IMG/VR virus record: IMGVR_UViG_3300032163_000004
Span: 1 to 64,000 of that record
Source: a virus
Strand: one strand, 5' to 3'
DNA: 64,000 nucleotides
Positions 44,697-52,304 of the stretch are shown here, in pieces (the first letter of the stretch is position 1; every line of letters starts with the position of its first letter). The position numbers and the translations under genes were made by a program. The notes under the pieces were generated by a model. That model made no database searches and was not told the DNA's origin. It worked only from the letters and a program-made list of their open reading frames with translations.

Positions 44697-44957
44697 TTAC
44701 TTAACTATAATATGAAGTGGATTCTTACAATTAGCCTTATGAACTATAGCTTTTCCCGCCCCAGTTACTATATACTCACAATCATCAATAACTATAACAT
44801 GAGTAGAATAACAAGTCCGAGGAGTCATATCCTTTGGTCTATAGTCCATTGACTTATATCCTTCAATATCTCCTTTCGTTTCAGACTCTTTGCATCCTCC
44901 TAAACATAAAAGTAACAGTACTAAAAACAACACTACGATTAAAACTTTCGCTTTCAT
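44697..44957 (-). CDS. lipoprotein
   Basis: 86 residues, ATG after AAAGGAGACTTTT. Signal peptide K-A-K-V-L-I-V-V-L-F-L-V-L-L-L-L-C-L-G-G-C with the lipobox L-G-G-C, so the mature protein starts at Cys21 and is lipid-anchored. The mature part has five more Cys/His, including C-E-Y-I-V and C-K-N-P. Possibly involved in superinfection exclusion, as many phage lipoproteins are, but this is a guess. Confidence 0.72.
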   Translation of the reverse strand: MKAKVLIVVLFLVLLLLCLGGCKESETKGDIEGYKSMDYRPKDMTPRTCYSTHVIVIDDCEYIVTGAGKAIVHKANCKNPLHIIVK

Positions 44958-44983
44958 AAAAGTCTCCTTTCAGAATTCAAATG

Positions 44984-45239
44984 GAGGGGGCTGGGTTCTT
45001 CATCCCCTTAAGGCACGCCCCCAATGCCATTTATTATGACAACGCAACTGCTTTTCTTCCACATTTTCTTGTACCAGCCTTATCCAATCATTTATAAGAT
45101 GAACAGTTCGTTAACAAGTTATCTCATTCATCATCTTTAGATTTACCTTTATAGTTTATTCTATTTGACAGTGATTACTTCTAGGAAAAGATAACGGTGG
45201 GAGAAACCCCATACCAACATCTTACGATATCAGTATGGA
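44984..45239 (-). ncRNA. non-coding spacer with strong stems
   Basis: No credible ORF. Two stems stand out: GGGGGC near 44986 with GCCCCC near 45017, and CCATAC at 45209 with GTATGG at 45233. GC is locally high. On the minus strand it lies between the Cys-rich membrane protein and the lipoprotein. May be a structured RNA. Confidence 0.4.
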
Positions 45240-45246
45240 GTCTTCC

Positions 45247-45645
45247 TTAAATTTTCTTAATTAGCTTCTCTATCTCAATTAGTCTATTAACCCATATAGC
45301 TATTTCTTGATTTATTTTCTTCTTACATTTATCATCTTTACATTTAGTTCTAGCACTTCCTAGTCTTCTCATGCACTGTTTAATACCATCTTTTTTACAG
45401 TTATAATAACAAAGATTATATTGCTTTTCTCCTCTCAATGATTCACATCGTCTCTTGCACTTTTCTCTAAACAAATTAAACAAAGAACGAACCCCTGCAA
45501 TAAGTGCAGGAATACCAGCGCCAATACCAGCAACAACGCCTCCAACCATAATTCCAGTTTTTGCTTCTGGTGGTAAACTAGACCATAAATCCCCAATTTT
45601 TGATTCTATAATCATATCAAGTTGCTTACTTAATTTATCATCCAC
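45247..45645 (-). CDS. membrane protein with Cys-rich tail
   Basis: 132 residues from a GTG at 45645 after GGGAGGCTGAA. A Gly-rich hydrophobic segment (G-I-M-V-G-G-V-V-A-G-I-G-A-G-I) near residue 33 is a glycine-zipper-like membrane stretch. The basic tail has eight Cys in pairs (C-K-R-R-C, C-Y-Y-N-C, C-K-D-D-K-C), perhaps metal- or disulfide-bound. Unknown function. Confidence 0.65.
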   Translation of the reverse strand: MDDKLSKQLDMIIESKIGDLWSSLPPEAKTGIMVGGVVAGIGAGIPALIAGVRSLFNLFREKCKRRCESLRGEKQYNLCYYNCKKDGIKQCMRRLGSARTKCKDDKCKKKINQEIAIWVNRLIEIEKLIKKI

Positions 45646-45724
45646 TTCAGCCTCCCTTAATATTTAACATACTAATCTTTTAATCTATTTTAAATTTGTT
45701 CTCTTTCAACTAAATTTTTATTAT

Positions 45725-45916
45725 TTATCCTCCATAACCGAGAATAGCTTCCTCTTCACTAACTTCACCCCTTGCTAATTTAATAAATCCCTCTTCTGCC
45801 CATCTATAAGCCTTCCGAGCTTCTTCAGATAATTCAGGATTATCCCCAAACATTCTAGCACTAAAAGCCAAACCATAAGCTTCTCCTTTAATCATCCATA
45901 CCTTTAAAACTCTCAT
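45725..45916 (-). CDS. hypothetical helical protein
   Basis: 63 residues. A-R-M-F-G-D-N-P-E-L-S-E-E-A-R-K-A-Y and a Glu-rich C-terminus. The start codon choice (45916 or 45895) is unsure because both lie in the overlap with the upstream gene. Not recognised. Confidence 0.5.
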   Translation of the reverse strand: MRVLKVWMIKGEAYGLAFSARMFGDNPELSEEARKAYRWAEEGFIKLARGEVSEEEAILGYGG

Positions 45917-46070
45917 TTACCTTCCCTTTCAATCTAATATTAATTTCTCCATAATACCCAGACTCTTCCGAGTAACACCAATTTCCTAATTCAATAACAA
46001 CAACTTTCCTACCTAAACCTTTTAACTTAAGGAACTTCTTCTCACACACATCATAAAACTTAATCTTCAT
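45888..46070 (-). CDS. hypothetical small beta-rich protein
   Basis: 60 residues from the ATG at 46070 after AAAGGAGGTAACGGAA. Alternating strands K-V-V-V-I-E-L-G-N-W and G-E-I-N-I-R-L-K. Overlaps the next gene by 29 bases. Not recognised. Confidence 0.55.
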   Translation of the reverse strand: MKIKFYDVCEKKFLKLKGLGRKVVVIELGNWCYSEESGYYGEINIRLKGKVNESFKGMDD

Positions 46071-46089
46071 TTCCGTTACCTCCTTTCCT

Positions 46090-46245
46090 TCACAATAAAC
46101 ACTCATTATAAGCACTTATTACTTCATTAACTTCACAGTCACTCATCCCTATATAGTCACAAATAGATTCAATATCTATTCCAACAGAGTACATAAACAT
46201 GATAGCATTAATATATTCTGGGTCTAAACAAGTAGTTGCATTCAT
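46090..46245 (-). CDS. 51-residue acidic hypothetical protein
   Basis: ATG at 46245 after GGAAAGTAAT. Helical with I-N-A-I-M-F-M-Y-S-V-G-I-D-I and a later C-D-Y-I-G. One base after the upstream gene's stop. Not recognised. Confidence 0.5.
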   Translation of the reverse strand: MNATTCLDPEYINAIMFMYSVGIDIESICDYIGMSDCEVNEVISAYNECLL

Positions 46246-46246
46246 A

Positions 46247-46468
46247 TTACTTTCCACAACAAAACAAATGTAACACTTTATCATAAATTCTCACAGCTCG
46301 TTCACGTACAGATTTATCCTTACTCTTCATTGCTTTCACCTTCATTGTTTTTATTGCATCAAACATTTGTAGTTTTGTCATTGGCCTTCTCCCTTCTGTA
46401 TAATAATAGTTGTTAATATCTTTAATAGTATCTTCCACCCGATGTACACATCCAGTTTCATAACCCAT
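46247..46468 (-). CDS. hypothetical basic protein
   Basis: 73 residues from the ATG at 46468 after AAAGGTGAATCA. R-R-P-M-T-K-L-Q-M-F-D-A-I-K-T and V-R-E-R-A-V-R-I-Y-D-K-V give a helical, basic character. Ends in F-C-C-G-K. Not recognised. Confidence 0.52.
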   Translation of the reverse strand: MGYETGCVHRVEDTIKDINNYYYTEGRRPMTKLQMFDAIKTMKVKAMKSKDKSVRERAVRIYDKVLHLFCCGK

Positions 46469-46628
46469 TGATTCACCTTTTATTCCTTTCCGACTTCTCA
46501 ATAATTAAAACTCTTTGTCAATTTGAAATTTTATTATATATTCATGGACGAATTAAAGAGGTCTATTATCTTCGAATTTTGGATACAAATTAAGATTCGG
46601 GGTAGGTTGAATATTATAACTCAACATG

Positions 46629-46862
46629 TTACCACCATTGACCTATTCCTATGGATATAGGTTCAGCTTCAATAATAATCCTTATTGCTTCTATGAACTC
46701 TGGAGGAGTTACTTTCTCCCACCATGTTGGTCCATCTTCATTAAATTCAAGTTTTTCTGTATATCCACAATATTTACAGAATCTTTCATTCCGTCCAACA
46801 TTTACATCATATGTATATAGAAAGCTTCCATTTTTGTCTATATGATTGCAATTAGGATTCAT
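46629..46862 (-). CDS. zinc-ribbon protein
   Basis: 77 residues, ATG after AAAGGTATAAATA. C-N-H near residue 5 and F-C-K-Y-C-G-Y near residue 30 supply ligands. The C-terminus is helical, ending W-W. The 120 bases beyond its end hold no gene. Confidence 0.58.
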   Translation of the reverse strand: MNPNCNHIDKNGSFLYTYDVNVGRNERFCKYCGYTEKLEFNEDGPTWWEKVTPPEFIEAIRIIIEAEPISIGIGQWW

Positions 46863-46882
46863 TATTTATACCTTTCTAGGTA

Positions 46883-46972
46883 TTAGGTACTCCACCCACA
46901 ATTTCTACATCTGTAACATCCGAGTCTTTCATCCCAATATAGATACTTATCATCACACTCACATTTTTGCAT
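46883..46972 (-). CDS. 29-residue zinc-ribbon peptide
   Basis: ATG at 46972 after AAGGAGTTTGAA. K-C-E-C-D-D-K and C-Y-R-C-R-N-C-G form a complete ribbon in 29 residues. The preceding gene ends one base away. Function unknown. Confidence 0.55.
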   Translation of the reverse strand: MQKCECDDKYLYWDERLGCYRCRNCGWST

Positions 46973-46973
46973 T

Positions 46974-47246
46974 TCAAACTCCTTGTTCTATTGGTTCGGG
47001 TATGACTAGTAGAAATATACTCTCAACTATACTCTCAACTTGTTTTAGCTGTGCCTCGGTTATATACTCCATATCCCACTTATCTCGAAATTTCATAAAC
47101 TTCTTTCTCTTATCAGTAAAGAAACGTATTTCCTTAATAGTATATGGATAAGTTCCATTGTACACTTCTATCCTTCCTCCCACATACTTCTGGTATTGAG
47201 GATTCATTATACATTCTTCTATAAAGGAAATATAAACTTTTTTCAT
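46974..47246 (-). CDS. hypothetical protein
   Basis: 90 residues from the ATG at 47246 after GGAAGGCAGC. Helical with Y-P-Y-T-I-K-E-I-R-F-F-T-D-K-R-K. No motif recognised. A longer frame to 47294 lacks an RBS. Confidence 0.55.
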   Translation of the reverse strand: MKKVYISFIEECIMNPQYQKYVGGRIEVYNGTYPYTIKEIRFFTDKRKKFMKFRDKWDMEYITEAQLKQVESIVESIFLLVIPEPIEQGV

Positions 47247-47299
47247 GCTGCCTTCCAAACCTTCGACTAGTAGAAATATAAAAAACTTTGTCAAATTAC

Positions 47300-47425
47300 A
47301 AAAAATTATTTATGTGTGTTCCGAGGTTAGTCCAAAAACAGATCACGGTGCTAAGATGTAATATTCGTTCTGGCGGTGTAAACCAGTAAGTAAAGGTTAG
47401 AGTGAACGCCTAACAGTCAGAGAGA
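47300..47425 (-). ncRNA. non-coding region with several stems
   Basis: Between the gene at 47426 and the one ending at 46974. Small inverted pairs CTGG-cggtgtaaa-CCAG and GTTAG-agtgaacgc-CTAAC are next to each other. GC is higher than average. No ORF or promoter box found; may be structured RNA. Confidence 0.35.
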
Positions 47426-47839
47426 CTATCCTCTATACAAGGTATATAGATATACGCTCCAAGCAACCGCGAAGACTGCACACAAGTAGCCCAACCAGAT
47501 AATCTTCCACTTAAGAAAGGAGAATAGCGACAATACGATGAATCCTACATCTATCAAACAGAAGACAATAACAATAATAAGAAGCAAGAGTGCTAAACCA
47601 CTCCAGTCAGAATGTCCTCTTTGGTTATTTAGAATATTCATAAGTCCTGCTTCATAACATGGATTCAACTCTCTTGTAGATTGACTTAACCCTGGAACAA
47701 CCATGTCTATTACCGTTTCATATTTAGGAATACGATGCATTTTTAAAACTTCTTCTTTAGTTTGGCCTTCTCTACGTAAAATTAGGCAACCACACTTAGG
47801 GCATAGAACTCTTTCAACAACTTTACTCAATTGATCCAT
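47426..47839 (-). CDS. zinc-ribbon membrane protein
   Basis: 137 residues, ATG after GGAAGGATAGAGTGAC. N-terminal C-P-K-C-G-C-L, then a soluble stretch, then two membrane helices from about residue 82 (L-A-L-L-L-L-I-I-V-I-V-F) to the C-terminus. Function unknown. Confidence 0.62.
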   Translation of the reverse strand: MDQLSKVVERVLCPKCGCLILRREGQTKEEVLKMHRIPKYETVIDMVVPGLSQSTRELNPCYEAGLMNILNNQRGHSDWSGLALLLLIIVIVFCLIDVGFIVLSLFSFLKWKIIWLGYLCAVFAVAWSVYLYTLYRG

Positions 47840-47845
47840 GTCACT

Positions 47846-48259
47846 CTATCCTTCCAAACCTCTAGTAGGCAAGAATCCATGCCTTAGGCCACATCCAACA
47901 CACAGAGTCTTAAGCTGTCCATCTTTGTGAAATAACTCACCATTACCACCACATACCTCACATACATTCCTCGACTCTAACTGTGCTTCTTCTATTGCTT
48001 GTTTTATATTACCAGTCATAATATTGGCATTGAAGGAAAGTGCTCCAAACCTCTCTCTAACTTGGATTGCTCTGAGCTCAGGTTCTTTTTCACTTCTTAT
48101 TAATGCAGTGAGCTTTACCGACATCTTCCTAATGATTTCAAACCACCCGTCACCGCATGCAAACCCAAACATCGTAAGACTTTGATCTGTCATAGAATCT
48201 CTATCTAAATATAACTGAGGATTCTCTTCTAATAGAACGATTGTGTGTTCTTTATTCAC
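47846..48259 (-). CDS. conserved phage protein, G-D-G-W-F family
   Basis: 137 residues from a GTG at 48259 after AGGAGTCAAAA. C-G-D-G-W-F-E-I-I-R-K, R-E-R-F-G-A-L-S-F, then C-E-V-C-G-G-N-G and L-C-V-G-C-G match a widely spread phage hypothetical family with a C-terminal zinc ribbon. No known role. Confidence 0.68.
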   Translation of the reverse strand: MNKEHTIVLLEENPQLYLDRDSMTDQSLTMFGFACGDGWFEIIRKMSVKLTALIRSEKEPELRAIQVRERFGALSFNANIMTGNIKQAIEEAQLESRNVCEVCGGNGELFHKDGQLKTLCVGCGLRHGFLPTRGLEG

Positions 48260-48286
48260 TTTTGACTCCTAACTAGTTATTTTATA

Positions 48287-48357
48287 AAAGCTGGAACCAT
48301 ATACTTGAACCCGACTCACACAGGCATATCTGCAGATAAGGTGAAAGTTCCAGCTTT
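48287..48357 (-). ncRNA. long-stem intergenic hairpin
   Basis: AAAGCTGGAAC at 48287-48297 and GTTCCAGCTTT at 48347-48357 form a perfect 11-bp stem around 49 bases, which contain an inner palindrome TATCTGCAGATA. A weaker pair GAAACC/GGTTTC follows (48362 and 48435). Leftward genes flank it. Similar in design to the hairpins of the plus strand. Confidence 0.5.
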
Positions 48358-48483
48358 CAATGAAACCAAGGCGGAAATGGAATAGAAATTGCTCGAATTA
48401 TAAAAATGGTAACACGAAATCATTGAGGAAAAGAGGTTTCGAACAGTTCTATACATAAACTGCCTTATCTGGAATGAATTTAT

Positions 48484-48990
48484 TTATGGTTTGTTCATCT
48501 CTATTGATTTAACATCAGAATAATCAAAATGCTTTACTAATGTCTTTAAAATCTCTTCATCAATCTCTTTTCTTATCTGTTCAGCAATTGAAGATGTTAC
48601 CTGATTCATAAATGATCCTGCTCGCAGCAGTGGCATAGGTATGCTAACCCAATCTTTTCCGTCCCACTCCTTATCATAGAATAGATACATTAAAACAAGC
48701 AATATGAGGATATCTTTACTAAGACCGTCCTGAGTATAATTAAGCGCAAATTCAATTTGTGCTCTACTAAACAAATTATCCTTCAAACTAAGCAAACTAT
48801 CTGCTAAAGGACCACCAAGGCAATAGAAACTCACTGGATTTTTTAATTTGGCAAACAATGGAGCGTTAAAATCAATCCTTTGGTATGCGAATGATGTACT
48901 AGCAAGATCTACTTTATCTGGGAATCCAAGCAGCTTCGACTTGTAATACATTTGAAAACATTCATGATTTCTTTTTTCTTCATTATTCAT
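48484..48990 (-). CDS. hypothetical protein
   Basis: 168 residues, ATG in an overlap with the upstream stop (ATGA). Mostly helical with I-E-F-A-L-N-Y-T-Q-D-G-L and L-I-L-L-V-L-M-Y-L-F-Y. No family recognised. Confidence 0.6.
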   Translation of the reverse strand: MNNEEKRNHECFQMYYKSKLLGFPDKVDLASTSFAYQRIDFNAPLFAKLKNPVSFYCLGGPLADSLLSLKDNLFSRAQIEFALNYTQDGLSKDILILLVLMYLFYDKEWDGKDWVSIPMPLLRAGSFMNQVTSSIAEQIRKEIDEEILKTLVKHFDYSDVKSIEMNKP

Positions 48991-49163
48991 TTTAACCTAA
49001 CTTTGAGCTGGAGATTATTGACAAAGTCTGTGAACGCTTCCGAATTACACTTGCTATCGTTTCCGCTGATATTTCCAACTACAGAAGCTATTTCTATCCA
49101 CTCACATGATATCTTAGGAACGAATGAAACAACTCTCCACACTTCCACTTCAATTTCAAGCAT
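48987..49163 (-). CDS. 58-residue hypothetical protein
   Basis: ATG at 49163 after CGGAGAGGTTTCTAA. Beta-rich start L-E-I-E-V-E-V-W-R-V-V-S-F-V-P-K-I-S, then a soluble C-terminus. Coupled to the next gene. Not recognised. Confidence 0.55.
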   Translation of the reverse strand: MLEIEVEVWRVVSFVPKISCEWIEIASVVGNISGNDSKCNSEAFTDFVNNLQLKVRLK

Positions 49164-49286
49164 TTAGAAACCTCTCCGAACCCGTAAAAGCTATCACTCC
49201 CACCATGAATCCTACAATCATTTCATACAACTATTCTAATTTGAAAAGTCCCAGAAAATACTGTCCATTAGTTTTTCTTATACTTA

Positions 49287-49415
49287 CTATATATCTTTAA
49301 TACTGTCTAGTCTTTCTTCTTCCCATTCATCATACCACCTAACAAACAATACACCAAATCCAAAGAATCCTCCAAGAAATAAAACAATTCCTAATACACT
49401 TAAAAATATATCCAT
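49287..49415 (-). CDS. 42-residue single-pass membrane peptide
   Basis: ATG at 49415 after AAAGGAGGATATAAAAGGTA. One hydrophobic helix (L-S-V-L-G-I-V-L-F-L-G-G-F-F-G-F) and an acidic tail (D-E-W-E-E-E-R). First gene of the leftward block next to a divergent promoter. Confidence 0.6.
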   Translation of the reverse strand: MDIFLSVLGIVLFLGGFFGFGVLFVRWYDEWEEERLDSIKDI

Positions 49416-49511
49416 TACCTTTTATATCCTCCTTTTGAATGCTCTTACTTTACTATCTCATATTAATCTATTCTTCTTTCTCTTTTCTTTGGACTCAACT
49501 TTCTTTTGAAT

Positions 49512-49520
49512 ATGTTCATA
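49512..49520 (-). promoter_or_regulatory. leftward promoter element (TGAACA)
   Basis: Minus-strand AGTATGAACATATTC sits upstream of the start at 49415, about 100 bases away, and 24 bases from the rightward box. Confidence 0.4.
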
Positions 49521-49541
49521 CTAGTATAAGACTCATCTAAC

Positions 49542-49563
49542 TACATATATTAATTCTTGATAG
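49542..49563 (+). promoter_or_regulatory. rightward phage promoter box
   Basis: TACATATATTAATTCTTGAT followed by AGG. One mismatch to consensus. First gene at 49594. Confidence 0.7.
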
Positions 49564-49593
49564 GAATAAAATTCTAGTTGAAAGGAGATAATC

Positions 49594-49917
49594 ATGAGTT
49601 GGACAACTGTTATTCTAGGCACAGTATTTGGTATCGTTTTATCTTGTCTTATACTTATGCCTATCAGAATTAATCGAGTTCATGAACATCATATACAACT
49701 TATCAATATTATATCCGAAATGAATATGGAAGAAATTAGACGAGGTGCTCCTTATAATGGGTGGAGATACAATGAATTTAAAACAGTACCATACTATAAG
49801 CAATTACTAATGTTTTGGAAATCATATGATTCTTTTTATACAGACAAAAGATTTTTTGAAGAAATACAACTAAGATTCATTGCCAAGTCAGAACCTGATA
49901 CGAAATGGGTGAGTTAA
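49594..49917 (+). CDS. membrane-anchored protein, paralogue A
   Basis: 107 residues, ATG after GAAAGGAGATAATC. One membrane helix near residues 5-23 (V-I-L-G-T-V-F-G-I-V-L), then a soluble domain with W-R-Y-N-E-F-K-T-V-P-Y-Y-K-Q-L-L-M-F-W. The gene at 55557 has the same layout (W-R-L-K-E-F ... S-Y-R-K-M-L-Y-M-F-W). Function unknown. Confidence 0.65.
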   Translation: MSWTTVILGTVFGIVLSCLILMPIRINRVHEHHIQLINIISEMNMEEIRRGAPYNGWRYNEFKTVPYYKQLLMFWKSYDSFYTDKRFFEEIQLRFIAKSEPDTKWVS

Positions 49918-49933
49918 GGAGGAGAAACTATTT

Positions 49934-50068
49934 ATGAGAGTCATTCGTAAACATTGGTATGTCTTTCATTTATGTACTTTTTGTGGACGAATAATTTGGG
50001 GTAATGGATTTTATCGGCATATTAAAGCACACGAAGATAGAAATCCTTTAATTAAGAAAAGGAGGTAA
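49934..50068 (+). CDS. 44-residue C2H2-like zinc finger peptide
   Basis: ATG after AAGGAGGAGAAACTATTT. L-C-T-F-C-G-R ... R-H-I-K-A-H has the C-x2-C ... H-x3-H spacing of a classical zinc finger. Basic ends suit nucleic-acid binding. Confidence 0.6.
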   Translation: MRVIRKHWYVFHLCTFCGRIIWGNGFYRHIKAHEDRNPLIKKRR

Positions 50069-50072
50069 CGAT

Positions 50073-50297
50073 ATGAAATTTAAACCAGGAGATAAAGTAA
50101 TTTGTGTAAAACCTACTAAAAGTGATACTAAAAGGTTTTGCTTAGAACGCGGAGAAATTTATACAGTTTCAGAATTCGAAGAGCTTCCTAATGGAAACAA
50201 TATGGTCATGCTTCTTGAGAAAGGAGCGGATTATGGTAATTCATTCTTTGCTTCAAGGTTTAAACTTTTTAAGGAGGTGAACTCAAATGAAAGTTAA
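50073..50297 (+). CDS. SH3-like small protein
   Basis: 74 residues, ATG after AAAGGAGGTAACGAT. K-F-K-P-G-D-K-V-I-C-V-K, E-R-G-E-I-Y-T-V-S-E-F and F-F-A-S-R-F-K-L-F have the pattern of a phage SH3-like barrel; 30032-30238 shares this layout. Function unknown. Confidence 0.6.
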   Translation: MKFKPGDKVICVKPTKSDTKRFCLERGEIYTVSEFEELPNGNNMVMLLEKGADYGNSFFASRFKLFKEVNSNES

Positions 50298-50625
50298 CAA
50301 AACAATGAAGAAGCGTAAATGGATATATGTCATGAAACCATCAAGCTATGAAATATCTTGTGATAAGTGTGGTGGTAATAATATAACATGGAGTGAATTT
50401 GAGGGGCTTATTTGGTGCCACGATTGTGAAATTGACACTAAAGGAACAGAAGGAATATTTGGAGGACCTATACCACTTGGAGTATCGAAGATATTAGGTA
50501 TTAGCTTTGATCGATTTTACTTAAAAGACTATAGCATAAGAAGAATGAATCTAGTTGGAAACAAAATGATTTGGAAGGAGGTGAAATCAAATGAACAGAG
50601 TACAAACAAATACACCAAGAAATAA
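50287..50625 (+). CDS. zinc-ribbon hypothetical protein
   Basis: 112 residues, ATG after AAGGAGGTGAACTCAA, overlapping the previous gene by 11 bases. Central S-C-D-K-C-G-G-N-N and W-C-H-D-C-E form the ribbon. Basic ends. Not recognised. Confidence 0.6.
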   Translation: MKVNKTMKKRKWIYVMKPSSYEISCDKCGGNNITWSEFEGLIWCHDCEIDTKGTEGIFGGPIPLGVSKILGISFDRFYLKDYSIRRMNLVGNKMIWKEVKSNEQSTNKYTKK

Positions 50626-50821
50626 GAAAGGTAAATCTCATTACTTATATACTATCAGTGATAAGGACATTGCAAAAACAGCTGGGGTTAGTGTAGGAGC
50701 AGTTGTAGCAGCGAGGTTTAGGAAACAACTTACTGACCTTCGATCTATTATCTTATGGGTCAATTTACATAAACTGGTAAGAGAAATGAAAGAGAGAGAT
50801 ATAACGTGTTTAAAATGGTAA
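50591..50821 (+). CDS. small helix-turn-helix protein
   Basis: 76 residues, ATG after AAGGAGGTGAAATCAA, overlapping the previous gene. I-S-D-K-D-I-A-K-T-A-G-V-S-V-G-A-V-V-A-A-R-F looks like a helix-turn-helix with recognition helix. A possible transcriptional regulator. Not assigned to a family. Confidence 0.6.
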   Translation: MNRVQTNTPRNKKGKSHYLYTISDKDIAKTAGVSVGAVVAARFRKQLTDLRSIILWVNLHKLVREMKERDITCLKW

Positions 50822-50848
50822 GAATAACTAAAGAATTACTTACTCCTT

Positions 50849-50893
50849 AAATTGGGAACTGACTTAACTACTACGTCTCTTCCCAATTTTTTT
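50849..50893. terminator. terminator at convergent junction
   Basis: AAATTGGGAA, 21-base loop, TTCCCAATTT and T-run. Ends both the rightward operon and the leftward gene at 50911. Confidence 0.75.
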
Positions 50894-50910
50894 GTATCTT
50901 TAAGATACTG

Positions 50911-51507
50911 TCAAAAACACAAAAGCCCATTTAAAACTATTCTTCTTTCTTGTTTTTCATGTTTATTAAACCCTTCTTTTTTCCATTCCCAAACTGCTCT
51001 TAAATTTTCAATAGCAATAGCATTAATTTCACACTTTGGAACTACCATATAAGCATTATCTGACTTCCTCCATTTAAGCTTATTTCTTTCTTCTAACATA
51101 ACTGCAGCTCCAAAAACATCTTGCATATTCCATATCTGAATCATTTTACATATAGGATATAAAGGATCAGGATCTCCAACAAAATAAACTAGATACTCAG
51201 GAAAAACATTCTTCTTTCCCTTAAGTTTTTCTTGTATATTCACTTTCATTTTCCAGAATTCAAGTTGTCTAATTGATACATCATCGTAATGAAATTCTCT
51301 ACCTCTAACAGCTACTGTAACAATATCTCCATCTCTTTTAATAAGATAGTCAATATCATATTTTCTATCTAACTCTGTTTCTTCTACACATCTAAATGAT
51401 TCAACTCTCCATTCATTATTTAAGATAGGAAAAACTGCTTTTTGAAATACTAATCTCCATTTCCTCATGTTTTCTTTAGCATCAACAATTATATCTTTCT
51501 CATTCAC
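50911..51507 (-). CDS. hypothetical protein, nuclease-like fold possible
   Basis: 198 residues from a GTG at 51507 after AAAGGAGATTAATGTA. F-R-C-V-E-E-T-E-L-D, D-I-D-Y-L-I-K-R-D-G and V-T-V-A-V-R-G-R-E resemble the D...D...E-x-K region of PD-(D/E)XK nucleases, but the catalytic Lys is not obvious. Function not assigned. Confidence 0.55.
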   Translation of the reverse strand: MNEKDIIVDAKENMRKWRLVFQKAVFPILNNEWRVESFRCVEETELDRKYDIDYLIKRDGDIVTVAVRGREFHYDDVSIRQLEFWKMKVNIQEKLKGKKNVFPEYLVYFVGDPDPLYPICKMIQIWNMQDVFGAAVMLEERNKLKWRKSDNAYMVVPKCEINAIAIENLRAVWEWKKEGFNKHEKQERRIVLNGLLCF

Positions 51508-51511
51508 TACA

Positions 51512-51979
51512 TTAATCTCCTTTCGCTTTTCTTTGATTTGTTCTACTAATAATCGATACTGCTCTTTCTATATCATCCTTAGTTAAACCATTATCATAGT
51601 TGGTTTGGACAAGACGATCCATAAATGGTTTCATATCATCTTCATCATCAATGATAACAAAAGAATCAATATCCTTCTCAGTTTTCTTTAACCATTTATC
51701 AATCTCTTCTCCACGAGAGGTTACTCGAGGTTCACCTAAAAGGTCTGGAGTTGCTCCAATAATACATCTTGGATACTTTAATCCTGCATTAATAAGTATT
51801 TGTCTCAAGTCTACCATTGGATAAAGAGTTCTCCACTGACTAGTAATCACAATCTTAGATCCTGAACGTTCTACTAATGAATTCAAATTCTCTACACATT
51901 CTTTTGAAAGATATAAGAGTGATTCAGGATCAGTAAACTTGTTTAATACTCCATCGAAGTCAAGAAAAATTACCTTCAT
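51512..51979 (-). CDS. HAD hydrolase (HAD domain of RNA-repair type)
   Basis: 155 residues. I-F-L-D-F-D-G-V-L-N (DxD nucleophile motif), I-V-I-T-S-Q-W-R (motif II), R-G-E-E-I-D-K-W-L and F-V-I-I-D-D-E-D-D (motif IV) fit the Pfam HAD domain in Swiss Army Knife RNA repair proteins, whose members are thought to be 3'-phosphatases in RNA repair. N-G-L-T near the end matches that family too. ATGA overlap with the upstream gene. Confidence 0.72.
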   Translation of the reverse strand: MKVIFLDFDGVLNKFTDPESLLYLSKECVENLNSLVERSGSKIVITSQWRTLYPMVDLRQILINAGLKYPRCIIGATPDLLGEPRVTSRGEEIDKWLKKTEKDIDSFVIIDDEDDMKPFMDRLVQTNYDNGLTKDDIERAVSIISRTNQRKAKGD

Positions 51980-52170
51980 TTGGTTTCTCTTCTCCCTCTT
52001 TTCTTTGGTTCCTTTCTAACTACAGGTTCAGAAACCTCTTCTGTTTCCTTACTATATTTTTTTTCAATAACTTCAATTAAAACTAGTGTGGTCTTTCTAA
52101 TACGACCTAGATTATAATCTTCTTGTAATTGACTTTTTAATTCCTCCCACATTTTTTTATACTGTATCAT
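51976..52170 (-). CDS. small basic hypothetical protein
   Basis: 64 residues, ATG after AAAGGAGAATAAAAA. Helical (M-W-E-E-L-K-S-Q-L-Q-E-D-Y) with a very basic C-terminus (K-E-P-K-K-R-G-R-R). First gene of the leftward block. Not recognised. Confidence 0.58.
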   Translation of the reverse strand: MIQYKKMWEELKSQLQEDYNLGRIRKTTLVLIEVIEKKYSKETEEVSEPVVRKEPKKRGRRETK

Positions 52171-52217
52171 TTTTTATTCTCCTTTTCTTTGGTTTAAACT
52201 TTGCTTTACTAGTATTT

Positions 52218-52226
52218 TGTTCACAA
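52218..52226 (-). promoter_or_regulatory. leftward promoter element (TGAACA)
   Basis: Minus-strand GTTGTGAACAAAATACTAG lies about 48 bases upstream of the start at 52170. Close to the form at other divergent junctions. Confidence 0.45.
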
Positions 52227-52245
52227 CTAATATAAGACTATCTAC

Positions 52246-52268
52246 TACATATATTAATACTTGATAGG
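52246..52268 (+). promoter_or_regulatory. rightward phage promoter box of the ligase operon
   Basis: TACATATATTAATACTTGAT followed by AGG. The ligase start is 37 bases downstream. Confidence 0.7.
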
Positions 52269-52304
52269 AAAGATCAATTACTTTTTTAAAGGGAGGTGAA
52301 TAAA

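Noticed and set aside
46846-47151. Rightward ORF of 101 codons opposite leftward genes
   Set aside because: Its strand has no RBS or operon context here, and the leftward genes on the other strand have good sites.
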